From the NCBI GenBank assembly GCA_958450365.1, contig CAUEEP010000935.1, positions 1,190,001 to 1,254,000 on the forward strand: 64,000 bases of DNA, read 5' to 3'. How positions within the stretch are numbered: position 1 is the first letter of the stretch; the number at the start of each line of letters is the position of its first letter. This DNA is from Mesorhabditis belari. Its lineage: Eukaryota > Nematoda > Chromadorea > Rhabditida > Rhabditidae. The notes beneath the pieces were generated by a model that did no database searches, was not told where the DNA came from, and saw only the letters and a program-made list of their open reading frames with translations. This document shows, in pieces, positions 35,130-46,947 of the stretch. The translations under genes were made by a program, and so were the position numbers.

Positions 35130-35365
35130 TGCCAGAGCTGCAAGAGCTCGCTAGAGCTGCAAGAGCTCGCTAGAGCTGCAAGAGCTCGCTAGAGCTGCAA
35201 GAGCTCGCTAGAGCTGCAAGAGCTCGCTAGAGCTGCAAGAGCTCGCCAGAGCTGCAAGAGCTCGCTTTGGTTGGTCCAAAGATTGGTCAACCTAGTTTAC
35301 CAATCGTTGCAAGATTGGTCAACCTAGTTTACCAATCGTTGCAAGATTGGTCAACCTAGTTTCTC
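35130..35365. repeat. Two adjacent tandem repeats
   Basis: 35130-35270 is seven copies of the 19-bp unit GAGCTGCAAGAGCTCGCTA. 35270-35365 is three copies of a 32-bp unit beginning AGATTGGTCAACCTAGTTTA. Confidence 0.95.
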
Positions 35366-36015
35366 TACCTTCTACGAACTTCTGTCTCATCACAGAAGCT
35401 TCAGGCAATTCTTGCAATTCAGGCAATTCAGGCAATTCTTGTGCAAGACAGCTAGAAGAAAATATTTTATTGAGGTTTCCCTTTGATTTCTTAGGCGTTT
35501 ACAGTTGGTAAACTTGAATGTTTCAGGCTTCCTCATCAATTCAAGACTATAGTTTCAATAATCTGTTGAATCCTTTTGAAATAAACATCGAGTGACGGCT
35601 TTCAGGCAATTTTCATTACCCAATTGATTCTCGACTTTCCTTTACCCTCTTCGAATTTTTCCCGCAAATTTGGCAATGTTGCAGTAAAATTGTGACAACG
35701 TCAACAATGACGTACTTTAATTTTATCATCTTTATCATCTTCAATAACTTCATCTTCGAATTTTTCCCGCAAATTTCATTCAAGAGCTCATCTCGATATG
35801 ATTCTGATTTTCTGCGAGGAGAGCTGCTTGCCAGTTGACACGTTGAAACTTGTCTGCCAGGAGATGCTCATCAACAAAAGTTTGCCAAATTAAAAAGGAA
35901 AAAAGGAAACCAAGCAGCTGATTTTTTTTCTACTATTTTTGATATAAGAAGCATAAAATAAAAACAAAATTATAGTTATTTGTGAAAAAAAATTTTTTTT
36001 TACTTGGAATCGGCC

Positions 36016-36169
36016 TCAATTGTTAGCCTCCTGGCATTCTTTGGCTTTCTTTTTCTCGGCTTCAGATTTCTTGGCATCCTCAGCCTGCTTCTTAGCCTCT
36101 TCATCGGATGCTGCCTTTGCTTCTTCGTCAGCCTTCTTCTTTGCAGCGTCTTCGTCGGTCTTCTTCCTC
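36016..36169 (-). CDS. Lys/Glu/Ala-rich coding fragment, possible terminal exon
   Basis: After a CTAACAG acceptor the minus strand reads a highly charged run (KKTDEDAAKKKADEEAKAAS, then EAKKQAEDAKKSEAEKKKAK) to a TGA. It is GC-richer than its surroundings and coiled-coil or disordered in character, as in muscle or cytoskeletal repeat proteins. Its upstream side runs within 250 bp into the poly-A tract, so the rest of the gene is not visible. It could be a gene end next to an assembly problem, or a decayed copy. Confidence 0.35.
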
Positions 36170-36420
36170 CTGTTAGCCCCGTTAGCTTTAAGTCAATTTG
36201 AGTCAATCTCCAAGTAAACTCGAGTAAAATAAATCGTTTTTTTATAAAATCCGATAAACGATGATAGAAATAAGTTGGCTAGATCGATTTTAAAAAAAAT
36301 CTGTTTTTTTTGTGTGCTATTTTTTATTGACAGAAAAATGTGTTTCCTTGACTCGAAATGGTTGAATTGCGCATTGGAATCGCCTTTTTTGCGCCTTTTT
36401 TTTGCCTACAACGCGCTCGT

Positions 36421-36865
<445 letters not shown>

Positions 36866-37174
36866 GACACATTTCTAACATTTTTTAACGTAGAATAATC
36901 GAGCTTTAAAGCTTTAAAATGAAGAAAAACCTATGTTCATCGACGCATTAATCATTTATAAACAGAATTTTTAAAAAGTCTCTTCAAAGACTTTCCGTTC
37001 AAGCTAATACTTGATGCAATTGGAGATTGTTGAGATATTATTGTCTCAACAATCAATCAACAAATGTAATTCGAGATATTATTTTTTACCATAATTTTAG
37101 ACAACCTATGTCAGACATCAAAATGATCGAGTCGAGCTTTTGAAAAGAGAATGGGATAGAACGGATAGGTGAGA

Positions 37175-38380
37175 CTTTTGGAGAGAAATCGTTTGTAAAC
37201 TTTTTCTAAACTCCTTTCTGTTTCGAGCAAGCTTTAGGCCGTCGTAACCCGTAAAGCTGTTGCTTGATTTTTATCTTTTACAGTCTTAGTTACTGTGATA
37301 TCAACTAGCCTAGAGATAGGAAGAGTAAAAAGATTTATAAAGCTTAAACTTATAGAGATTTGAGTCAAAGGTTACGGTAGTTTGAGCATGCACTTCTTGA
37401 ACAGAATTGGCGTTTGGAGAAAGTGTAATTGAAAGGAAATTGTTCACACATTCGGCGGTATTTTGAGTGTAAAGTCGCGTAGTCTACTATTTTACTGATA
37501 ATTTGGTGTCAATTCAAAGATAAACTAAACTATTGTAGTCATTCGATAGCCCTGAACCTCCTCTTGAAAACTAGTACAAAGTTATCGAGAACTTTGTGCA
37601 AAATGAATAACAAAATCCTTAAAAACGAGTTGAAAGCAAAAATAATCGTCATTAGTAGGAGTTAAAGAACTTTTTATGTATCCAACCGTTAAATCAGTCA
37701 TCCAATCCGCAAGACTCGGCTCGAAAGATTCAGCGACAACAATTTAATTACTTTCTTCAATCTGAAAAGGAGTTTTTTTGAAAGGTTTAAACATTTAAAG
37801 GTGTACAGAAAATGTTTACTCTCAATGCGTTTGGATTGTCCAATCGTTGATCGGGATATCCCTGAAATTGGATTCTAAATGTTAAATGGAATGGATCCTT
37901 GCAAATACAAAGATAAACTAAAATATTCTAGTCATTCGATAGCCCTGAATCTCCTCTTGAAAACTAGCACAAAGTTACCAAGAACTTTCTGCAAAATGAA
38001 TAAGAAAATCCTTAAAAACGAGTTGTCACCAAAAAAATTGTCATTAGTACGATCTCAAATATTGTCGTGAATGTGTTAAATCTGAAGATATCTCCCCTTT
38101 TCATTCATTCTCCTAATCACCAAAATAATCCCCTTTTTCACGCTACATTGAGCTTGTAGATAAGCCAGAGAAATTTTACATTCATTACTTTACGCTAAAG
38201 CGGCTTTTTGAGCGTAAAGTCGCGTAGTCGTTAACTGTTTTACTGATAATTTGGTGTCAATTCAAAGATAAACTAAACTATTGTAGTCATTCGATAGCCC
38301 TGAATCTCCTCTTGAAAATTAGCACAAAGTTACCAAGAACTTTCTACAAAATGAATAACCAAATTCACACAACTTTTGGA
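37175..38380. repeat. Dispersed repeat H, three local copies
   Basis: 37175-37640 (GAGAAATCGTTTGTAAACTT start, containing GTAAAGTCGCGTAGTC) matches 53858-54318. Its end part recurs at 37905-38080 and 38203-38380, and again at 53588-53830. Shared words include GTAGTCATTCGATAGCCCTG and AAATGAATAACAAAATCCTT. Confidence 0.88.
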
Positions 38381-38862
38381 ACTTTCGATGTGACACTTCA
38401 TTTCTTTGGTATCCCTGTGACGAATAAACAAAAGAAAAAAACAAAATAAAGCGTTTTTTTTTCTGAAAGGTGAATAACTCCGAAAAATAAGTAATCTTTC
38501 TTTACGTAATTATGTTTCAATTCATAAATAAAACGGCAAATTTAATGAAATCACAAGTAAATAGAACAAAAAAATCCGAAGAAAAGCAAAATGAATAAAA
38601 GAAAATCCTTAAAAACTTGAGTTTCCACCAAAAATCATCGTCATTATGTGAATGTGTTAAAGAAAACGTGTTGAACACAAGTTTCAATTAATATTCAATT
38701 GAGAATTGAGAGGAGATTCAATTTTATTTCAAAAAATCTTTAAGAGAAATCTTTAGATATGGCAAAACAGCTGATTGTTTAAAGATTGATGCAAAGAATT
38801 TTGATTTGAGAATATTGTGTTATTGTAAAAAGCAATAGGTTTTTATATTGATTTATTATGTT

Positions 38863-39149
38863 TACCGTATTTCTTCGAATAGAAGACCGGGTAAAGAGTA
38901 TGATCGCGTACTCCTGCGTAGCAGCCCTTTTTAAAATTTCTTTTCTGCATAAAAGCTTTCAATCAAGTGCTATAGGGCTGAAAAATGACTCAAAAATCTG
39001 TTAGTGAATGTGGTATTTTTGAGCCATTTTCCAGTTCTATGGCACTTGATTGAAAGCTTTTATGCCGAAAAGAAATTTTAAAAAGGGCTGCTACGCAGGA
39101 GTACGCGATCATACTCTTTACCCGGTCTTCTATTCGAACAAATACGGTA
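38863..39149. mobile_element. Hairpin MITE (TACCGTATTTCTTCGAATAG ends)
   Basis: 287 bp, almost a perfect hairpin: arms of about 125 bp with GAAGACCGGGTAAAGAGTAT and a 35-bp loop. Ends resemble family G only in TACCGTATT. Confidence 0.9.
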
Positions 39150-39306
39150 TCTTCTTTAGTACGAGGTGTTTTTTTCTGTGATCATTCATTTCTTTCACTT
39201 GTTGCCTTTTCTTTGTTTTCTTTATCAAAAAAAAGATAAACTATTATGCTGAGCAATTTAAATATCACAAAGACAAAAGGAAATGTTTTGAAAAGTTGAA
39301 AACACT

Positions 39307-39525
39307 TACCGCATTCTCTCTAATAGTAGTGCACCCCGACGAGCCGAGTTGATGCCTATTTTACGGTTTCCAAAGTTTTCACAGAAGCTCAACACTCAAA
39401 TCCCCCACTAGATCTGATCGTCAGCTACATTTCCCGACCCCACATCGATGGGTTCTGATAAGCGGTTTTTGAGATTTCGAGTAATTAAGGCGACGCTCTG
39501 GGTGCACTGCTATTAGAGAAAAAAA
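39307..39525. mobile_element. MITE family G, copy 2
   Basis: TTACCGCATTCTCTCTAATA start, interior shared with the copies at 39664-39885 and 63120-63343 (TTCACAGAAGCTCAACACTC, GATCGTCAGCTACATTTCCC). Confidence 0.85.
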
Positions 39526-39663
39526 CAATATTTTATCAGTAGGAAATGAGAAAGAAAGGCTTAGGAAAAGGTTTAGGCCAAGATTTCTCCTTACGCATGA
39601 CTCTAAAATTCATTCGGTGCGCCTGGAGGATTCGGTGCGCCATTTAAAAGTGTGTTTTTCATG

Positions 39664-39885
39664 TACCGGCTTTTCCCTAATAGTAGTGCACCCCGACGAG
39701 CCGAGTTGATGCCTATTTTACGGTTTCCAAAGTTTTCACAGAAGCTCAACACTCAAATCCCCCACTAGATCTCATCGTCAGCTACATTTCCCGACCTCAC
39801 ATCCATAGGTTCTGATAAGCGGTTCTCGAGATCTCGAGTAATTTAGGCGACCCTCTGGGTGCACTACTATTAGAGAAAATATGGT
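39664..39885. mobile_element. MITE family G, copy 3
   Basis: Near-identical interior to the copy 360 bp upstream. Its right end TTAGAGAAAATATGG stops one to two bases before the GPCR stop codon on the other strand. Confidence 0.85.
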
Positions 39886-39886
39886 C

Positions 39887-42800
39887 TTACTTCTTGAGCC
39901 CGCAAGCAACCAGTTTTATTTCATTGTGTTCTTGGAAATCTTTTTGTGAGTATCGATTCACATCAATGGTGGTTGTTCCCTTTTTGTGACAAGATGGGAT
40001 TAAGCAATGAAATCGATGTAAAAGCTCGCTTCTCAACTCTCGATTCAAAGAGAAAAGGATGTACGCGTTGCCGAATTCGAAGGGAAAAAAGCACATTTCA
40101 GACTGAAAATGTGTATGAAAACAGGAACAGGTTTTTCTTTGTCTTTCCTATTTCTTCTTGGGCAAAGCTGGACCCGATAGGGATTTTCGCTTGCTGTCTA
40201 TTAAGCCCATAATTAATGCGCTTTAAAAGCCTGTAAAGGCCGAGTGCTGAAGAAATCTCTTTTTTTTACCTCAAGCCTATTCCTTTTTTATCAAAAATCT
40301 TTTGAAATATAGTCAAGTTTAAAAATTTCGGAAGAATTGATGACTTTTTGTTTACTGACTTTACTTACTTATTGACTTACTTTTTGAGAAATCATCGTGC
40401 AAACTTTTTTCACGAACTTTGCTTTCTTTCTTGTTAACCTAATAGTTCTGTCTGTTTTAACAAATCGCTTCCACCTTCAATTCTTACAAGCGCAAATTCT
40501 CTAGCTGTTTCTCATTTTATCTTACATTTTATTTTACTTTCTTGTCTTATTTATCTCATTTTACTGTGACTTGATAGTTTTTTTATGTACAGCATGTGTC
40601 ATATCCACTCATACTCACTCTAAAGGGTATAGCTCAGTCAAAAGATAACCGATTCGCATTCGATTCATTTACAGATAAATTTTGAGTTGGTCTCCTTTAG
40701 CGGTGCTCATTATCTAACTGATAGGAGCTCACAAACTTTTCAAACAAGCTCCCAAAGTTGGGAGTCGCACTTGGCGCGCGATCTAGTTCTGTGGGTTTTT
40801 GAAAAACGAGCTGCTCACTGAGAGGAGCTAAGTTTTTGTTAGTTTTCAATCAATAATGTTCAAATACGTATTTAAAAAAATAAAAATTACGAAACGATTA
40901 AACGAAAACGTCAGTTCGCTTTTCTTTCTCGACTTTTTAAACACCTCTGAGCCCGGATTTCCATGAATCATAAATAAGCAGAATTTTGTTAATTTTGTGT
41001 GGGGATTTTCCCCGTAAACAATGACTGGAAGTTGAAAAACATCTTTTTAATAAATTTGGTGCAAAAATTTCCCAATCAGCTTTCAATGTCACTTCAAAAA
41101 CTCCAGAACAAGGTCGGGCGCCATGTGACTCCCAACTTTGGGAGCTTGTTTGAAAAGTTTGTGAGCTCCTATCAGTCAGATAATGAGCACCGCTAAAGGA
41201 GACCCACTCAACATTTATCTGTAAAATTTTTGTGCTAATCGGTTATCTTTTGACTGAGCTACACCCTTTAGAGTGAGTATGAGTGGATATGACACACCCT
41301 GTAGATCATCAGTCTTTGTTGAATCAAATCTAGATCTAAAGCAAATCTAGGTCTAAATCAAATCTAGTTCTAAATCAAATCTAGATCTAAATCAAATCTA
41401 GATCTAAATCAAATCTAGATCTAAATCAAATCTAGAACTAAATCAAATCTAGATCTAAAGCAAATCTAGATCTAAATCAAATCTAGATCTAAATCTAATC
41501 TAGTTCTAAATCAAATCTAGATCTAAATCAAATCTAGATCTAAATCAAATCAATAAATGTCGTCATTTTTGAGAGATCAACTTCAATTTCACCAGTAAAC
41601 TCACAATTTCCGTCGTATCCTCCAATAAAATATCGGAATCGACTTGTGTCGCGTATAATTTCAGCGTTTGATAAACGATTATTGGAATCGTTGTTAGTGC
41701 GATTAGCTGAATCGTTTTCAAATTGGCTTTTGAAATTCGACTCACAAATGAATAAATGAATTGTCTTCCCTCTAAACATTTCAATTTGGCTTTCACCATT
41801 TCTAACTCCAAATTTCTCCAGAAATAAATCAATGCTAGATTGAGAAAGATGCAAATGAGACATGGAACAATGATGAGAGTCGTCGTGTAAATACGAATTA
41901 CCTAAATTGTTCTTAAGAAAAATTTGAAAATTCGAGTTATTCTAATAAAAGCCCTCAGTTATTCTAATAAAAGTACAATCTGTTTGATCTGTTTGATCTA
42001 TTTTTTTTGTCTTAAACGTGATCATATTCATTAAATAACTTTAAAAACGGCTCTCAAAAACCTTAAATTAGGTTTCTCGTCAGGTGTACCGCGGCTCTCC
42101 AACTTTGTAAGGTTATATAAAGATTCTGGAAGCAGCAATAAGTTAGAAAATTGTTTTGGCTACAGGAGATATACTCAAAAATCATCTCCAAAAATTTCAT
42201 ACGGATTCATTGAGTTCTCGCTGAGCTAGACCATTAGAAGTGAGTGGCTAGAATTCGCGGTCACCTTGTAGTTGACAGTTGGAATGTTCCACTCGCTGGC
42301 TTTCTCCACTTTACCCCCAGAGTCACGAAAGATCTTTGGATCTAAAGATTTAAAGATCTACAGTCACTAGAAATTACTAAAAACTCAGTACTTTATAAAT
42401 TGAATACTTTATAGAGAATTTTTGCGAGCAAACTGTGTTGACTGAATAGAAATAGAGGCCAAATTCTTGGTGTTAGTTCATATCTAACAGATTCCAGAGT
42501 TACCAAAAAAAAAGAGTCAAAAGCCAAAGTTAACCAAGCCAAAGCAAGAAGCTTTCAATTTCAATGAAATTTCAACCTTTGAATTTGGTCTGAAGCCTTG
42601 GCTTTGACCTGGATATTGGCTCTTTACCAACTCTGACTAGCGAATTTTGTTAACTTATTAGGGCTTTTGACTCGGGAAATAGCCTATCTGCTGCAGTTTT
42701 TCACGCTGATTCCGAATCTGCAATCAGTTTTTGCCAAACGCTCCTCTATCGCGAGATATTTGGCATACAAGTTTTTCGGGTCTCTTTATGAGGGGTCCAA

Positions 42801-43744
42801 AAGGGCATACGCCCGGCAGACGCGCGCACTAACCACTACACCACTACACCACTACACCATCCAATACTTTAGGCGATTGGCATTGGCAATTGGCAATTGG
42901 CTACTCGTTTTCAATCATCACCAACCAAATCAAGCCAAAACGTATTGTAATTATAATTCTCGTCAGGCCATCCAAAAGCGATAAGCCAAACAAATCGATG
43001 AGATGAGAAAAGAACAGCACAAATAAGGCATTTTGCGAAGAAAATCGATGTGAAGGAGGATTTTGGAGTGAACTAAAGTAAAGTAGCGATTGAAAAATCG
43101 CTTATATTGGGTTGGTGAATTGAAAACTGCGGGCTATTGTCATATGTGACAGTTTGAGTACTTTCTTCAAAAGAAACCCATTTTGGTGTCAATGGAAAAG
43201 TTGTAGAGAATCAAAAATCAAGCTTATATCCAAAATTTCAGAACGATTCAAAAACTGGTTTTCAAGAAATGCGAAATTCACGAATTTTCCCAAAACTTCC
43301 ATTTTAAGCGAAACTACTAAGTGTATCTTTTTGGAAATTTGGCTATAAGCCTAATTTTTGATTCTCTACAACTTTTCTATTGACACCAAAATGGGTTTCT
43401 TTTGAAGAAAGTGCTCAAACTGGGCTGGCAGCTGACATCTCCAGTCCTCCATTTTTGAGTCTCACACTTGTCTCACACACAAACCAAAATCCTACTACGA
43501 AAGAGGAATCCGCAAATCCGCAAATTGCCTGTAAAATGGGCAGAAGTCGTCAATAATAATGGAAACTATTTGTAATGAAGTCATGGTTTTATGTTCAATA
43601 AATTTTAGTTCAAAGTCCCGCAGTTTTCAATTCACCAATCCAATAAAATGACAAAATTCAATAGCAAAATGGTACCTCAGTTGTTTGTTCCATCGGATCC
43701 CTGAGTACCATGAATTTCGTCAAATTCATTGACAACATTGTAAT
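39887..43744 (-). CDS. Rhodopsin-like GPCR (FMRFamide/peptide-receptor-like), TM3 end to C-terminus
   Basis: Five exons join in phase: 43676-43744, 42922-43072, 42265-42341, 41605-41901 and 39887-40102. They encode the end of TM3 with LRDP, a CTPK-like FTPKSS before TM4, TM4 ending WLIAFGWPDE, a charged extracellular loop 2, TM5 with TTLIIVPCLICIFLNLALIY, a basic loop 3, TM6, and TM7 with EFGNAYILFSLNRELRSELL followed by a 50-residue tail. The order and the TM5 Pro and Asn match family-A peptide receptors of nematodes. The usual DRY at the end of TM3 reads TKF. TM1 to TM3 could not be joined; a possible first exon is at 45261-45432. Expected place is the plasma membrane of neurons; the ligand is unknown. 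Introns hold MITE A copy 2 and the 712-bp MITE at 40590. Confidence 0.75.
40590..41301. mobile_element. 712-bp hairpin MITE (CAGCATGTGTCATATCC ends)
   Basis: TA flanks and about 190-bp inverted arms (CACTCATACTCACTCTAAAG, GATAACCGATT, CTCCCAAAGTTGGGAGTC). CAGGGTGTGTC-type termini are typical of Tc1/mariner-derived MITEs. A diverged end of a related copy is at 42160-42270. Lies in a GPCR intron. Confidence 0.9.
41320..41558. repeat. 18-bp satellite AAATCAAATCTAGATCT
   Basis: About 13 units with TCTAGATC/TCTAGTTC variants in a GPCR intron, next to the donor of the TM5-6 exon. Confidence 0.95.
42785..42860 (-). pseudogene. tRNA-like 5' half
   Basis: Minus strand TAGTGGTTAGTGCGCGCG resembles an A box and D arm, repeated as GTGTAGTGGTGTAGTGG. 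No B box. CGCTGATTCCGAATCTGC, the shared module of these loci, is at 42705-42722. Confidence 0.35.
43107..43643. mobile_element. MITE family A, copy 2
   Basis: Complete 537-bp copy with TA flanks inside the GPCR intron between the TM3 and TM4 exons; very similar to 318-851. Confidence 0.93.
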
Positions 43745-44289
43745 CTGAAAATGAAATTGCACAATTTTCCTTCATTTTTCCCTCAACCTGATGTCCGTTT
43801 TTGCAAATTTTCTGTAAAATTAGCACCATGTAGAAAGTTTTCACGGGAAAATTCAACGAGCGAACGATTGTTTGACCGATTGTTGTCAGAAAGCAAAGAA
43901 TGTCAAAACAACCTGGAATTTGAATTTTTGAAAGTTGTAAAGTCGAATTTTCTTTTGCTTAGTTTAGGAAATATTCGAATTTTAGAATTTCATAGCTTTT
44001 TTACTTTGGCTCTGAACAAAAGTTTACTGAAAGCTTTGAAAGTAAAGCAAATGCTTAGCATCGTCGATGAAAAGGTGAAAAGGGAAGAGTATAGTTGAAC
44101 TAGTTGAACCAGAGTTACGATAGGCACAAAGACAAAGACAATTTACTTCCTTACAAGGCAAAACATCAAATTTGAACAAGCATTGGACGTTGAACGTTTG
44201 ATTTGAACGTTTTTAAAAGATACATTTATTGAAAACAAATAATGTGATACAAACAAAGGATACAGAATAAGACATAAAGCTCTAAACTT

Positions 44290-44445
44290 TATGGCATTAC
44301 GGTCGTTACCCCTATTACCCTTATTACCCAAATGTTGTACTAGGCTTAGGTTTAGGCCGTTACCCTTATTACCCTTATTACTCAAATGTTGTGCTAGGCT
44401 TAGGCTTAAGCCGTTACCCTTATTACCCTTATTACCCAAATGCTG
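44290..44445. repeat. 54-bp repeat with TTACCCTTATTACC
   Basis: Three units of CCGTTACCCTTATTACCCTT plus CAAATGTTGT and a TAGGCTTAGG stretch. The TTACCC words resemble telomeric repeats only by chance; the unit is 54 bp. Confidence 0.88.
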
Positions 44446-44493
44446 TGAAAGAAAAAACCCACTTGGTGGGAAAAAGAAACATTTTTATCTTTT

Positions 44494-44752
44494 CAGCCAG
44501 CGCGATTGAACCCTCGACCTTCCGCTTAAGAGAGAAGACTCCTAGCCGGCCATCTGGCCCTACGTCGAATCCAATAGACGTGCTCTCTAAAAACGATCGA
44601 CGCTCATACACACCAAGCGATGTGTATGAGTTGGCCAAGGTGAATCAAGGTTTCCAAGCGATGCTCGTGAGGCGTCCGTCGATCGTTTTTGGAGAGCACC
44701 TCTATTGGATTCGAAGTAGGGCCAGATGGCCGGTTAGGAGTCTTCTCTCTTA
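44494..44752. repeat. Inverted pair with tRNA-like arm
   Basis: 44494-44561 (minus) has A box TGGCCGGCTAGG, B box GGTTCAATCGC and acceptor pairing at six of seven positions. Its 5' half and flank occur again in reverse at about 44665-44752, giving a palindrome with GGGCCAGATGGCCGG and AACGATCGACG arms around a 45-bp centre. Confidence 0.7.
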
Positions 44753-44949
44753 ACGTTTGGAGTATTGAATGAAACTCGCTCATTGGCATTAATGTCAAAG
44801 TCTTGTTTTTTTAGCTAATGATAGCTGTTTGATGTTAGTAGTTAAAAGTAAATATTTTTATGAGAAGTAGTTTAAAGTAAATTTGTATTTGAAATGGAGA
44901 AAAATGAGATAACAATTAACTTTACAAATCCAAAAAAAGCAAGGAAAAA

Positions 44950-45020
44950 GCAGAGAGGCGGACTCGAAGTAGAGATGCTTCGCCCCGTATTCTAACCGAG
45001 TGCCACTCCGCTATCCTTGC
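44950..45020 (-). pseudogene. tRNA-like sequence
   Basis: 71 nt on the minus strand, acceptor GCAAGGA/TCTCTGC with six of seven pairs, A box TAGCGGAGTGG, weak B box ACTTCGAGTCC. The anticodon arm has only four pairs around a nine-base loop. GCAGATTCGGAATCAGCG follows at about 45151. Confidence 0.45.
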
Positions 45021-45260
45021 GGCTCGAGATCCCTAGGAAATCTGCTTATAAACTCGGGGTCTGTTTTTGTCACACCCCAAACTTAAATCCCGTACAATAC
45101 TTTGCCGACTTATAGCTTTTGACAGAGTGCTCTATAGCAGAAACGGAAAGCAGATTCGGAATCAGCGTAAAATTCTGCATCTGGTTTCGATCATTTAGGC
45201 ACCATGTCCAGTTGAAATTCCCTTGTTATTTCATCTACTCTAAAACTCAAAAAATCTTAC

Positions 45261-45432
45261 CCAAAACAATGCACTCTTTATAGTAGCTTCCTTCAAGAAA
45301 ACGATTCCTCGGGAAAAACAAACAGAAAATAATTGTTGAATAGAAAATGAGAGAAATGAATTGAATGATGCGAAGAGGAATTCCTTGAAGATTCATTATT
45401 GTATAATCATATTGACTGATTTGGTAGTTCAT
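45261..45432 (-). CDS. Possible first exon of the GPCR gene
   Basis: ATG to a GTAAGA donor, phase 1. It encodes MNYQISQYDY followed by one hydrophobic helix, RIIQFISLIFYSTIIFCLFF, and a polar loop. It is placed and oriented to be TM1 of the GPCR, but the exons that should follow (TM2-TM3) were not found, so it may belong to another gene. Confidence 0.3.
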
Positions 45433-45541
45433 CGTAGATTAACTCATTTGTAGAAAAATCAAAACTGAAAATTAGCTCTGAATCAAAGCTGAAAATTAGC
45501 TCTGAATTAAATCTAAATCTTTTTAAAAAAAGGAAAAAATA

Positions 45542-46350
45542 TTGGGTTGTCCAGTTATGAATGCGCGTTTTTTACTATTTTGTAAATTTCTCAAGACACC
45601 GAAATCAAGAAAAAGATATATATGAGTATTATTCGAAAACTGAAGATCTCCTCTACATTTTGATATAAAAAGTTTTTGAATTTGTTCAGCTTTTGGGAAA
45701 ATTGACTGCACAGAAGAAGAGGTGGCCAAAAAATGGAAATGTGCCTTTGGATTTAAGTTTTGGCTCCGCTCAAATTGAGTTAACCGTTTGATGTTTGGCC
45801 AATAGATATATCAATACAACTTTTTTTTATTTTAACAATTTCAGAGCATCTTTACTTTTCTTTTCTTTTCTGGGCGGTTATTTTACACCATAAAACTTGA
45901 GGAATAGCTCAGCTGGGATGGATTTTTTCGAAAACGACCTCTCCCTTTGTGCAGTCAATTTCCCAAAAAGTTGAATGAATTCGAAAACTTTTTTATTCCA
46001 AAATGTAGAGGAGATCTTCAGCTTTCGAATGATATATATGTTACGTCCGAATCCATCTCTGAGTCAAACGTCCATCTCTGAGTCAAACGTCCATCTCTGA
46101 GTCGGACGTCCATCTCTGAGTCGGACGTTCATCTCTGAGTCGGACGTTCATCTCTGAGTCGGACGTCCATCTCTGAGTCAAACGTCCATCTCTGAGTCGG
46201 ACGTCCATCTCTGAGTCGGACGTCCGTTTCAGTGGAGAATGAATCTCCTCAGATTCGGACGTAACATATATAACACTCATATACATCTGTTCGATATCTT
46301 GAGAAATTTACAAAATCGTAAAAAAGCGCATTCATAACTGGACAACCCAA
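45542..46350. mobile_element. MITE family B, copy 2, with nested insertion
   Basis: TA flanks; inverted ends TTGGGTTGTCCAGTTATGAA. The host element would be about 580 bp without the nested element at 46039-46266. The interior has long inverted arms around GATATCTTGAGAAATTT and GGAGATCTTCAG. Confidence 0.93.
46039..46266. mobile_element. Small nested element carrying a 19-bp minisatellite
   Basis: 228 bp with perfect 15-bp inverted ends TGTTACGTCCGAATC, inserted into GATATATAAC of MITE B with a TATA-type target duplication (compare the empty site at about 29609-29625). Inside are about nine copies of a 19-bp unit, CCATCTCTGAGTCGGACGT. Confidence 0.9.
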
Positions 46351-46679
46351 TAGAAGAATCACTTTTTCAAGTGTTGCCTGAATTTGAGTCAATAAAGGAA
46401 ATTTTTTTATAATGAGAACTATTTTAGAAAGTTTTGCGCACGTTTCCAGTCTCAATCGGAAGGAAATTGTGTTGTCTCGGCTAACAAATTACAATTTCTC
46501 TCATTCGACGCAAAGTCTTCACAAATTGCCTGTTTCAAGAAATATGATGACTTTCGAAAATAGTTTTTTATAATCTTTGGCTTTCAATTTTTATTTGCAA
46601 ATAATCAAGAAAAACAAGTTGACTTAGAGAAACAAATTTTCATGTTTAAGCTCCTAAGGGTGTCTACTTCTTATGTTCA

Positions 46680-46947
46680 TACCGTAAATACTGTAATAGT
46701 ACCCCACCCCCATAATGACGGTGCGGAGTGTTGCGTAGTCTAGCTTTGAACGAGTTTTTCTCGACACTGATTTATGCTACAATGCGCGTTTAGGTATCAA
46801 AAAATAGCCCTGAATTTCAGCTATTTTTTGATACCAAAGACGCATTTTTGAAAGTACGGGCGCTTTGAAAAAAATGAAATACTAAAAAACTTTTGCGACT
46901 AGGCGACTGTACGAGGGGGGTGGGGTACTATTACAGTAATTACGGTA
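46680..46947. mobile_element. MITE family D, copy 2
   Basis: Same ends and interior as 30877-31145. The left flank 46560-46680 also matches the flank of copy 1. Confidence 0.9.

Noticed and set aside
41540..41863. 107-codon minus-strand frame starting MSHLHLSQSS
   Set aside because: It is one frame off the GPCR exon, which shows clear membrane helices and in-phase splice sites.
43751..44098. Plus-strand 115-codon frame starting MKLHNFPSFF
   Set aside because: AT-rich, no domain, antisense to the expected GPCR intron; the length is possible by chance in this composition.
44290..44445. Interstitial telomere repeat (TTACCC words)
   Set aside because: The period is 54 bp with CTTATTACC interruptions and unrelated spacer, not a telomeric hexamer array.
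46040..46265. Regular short repeats considered as a CRISPR array
   Set aside because: Units are direct tandem copies without unique spacers, inside a MITE in a eukaryotic genome.
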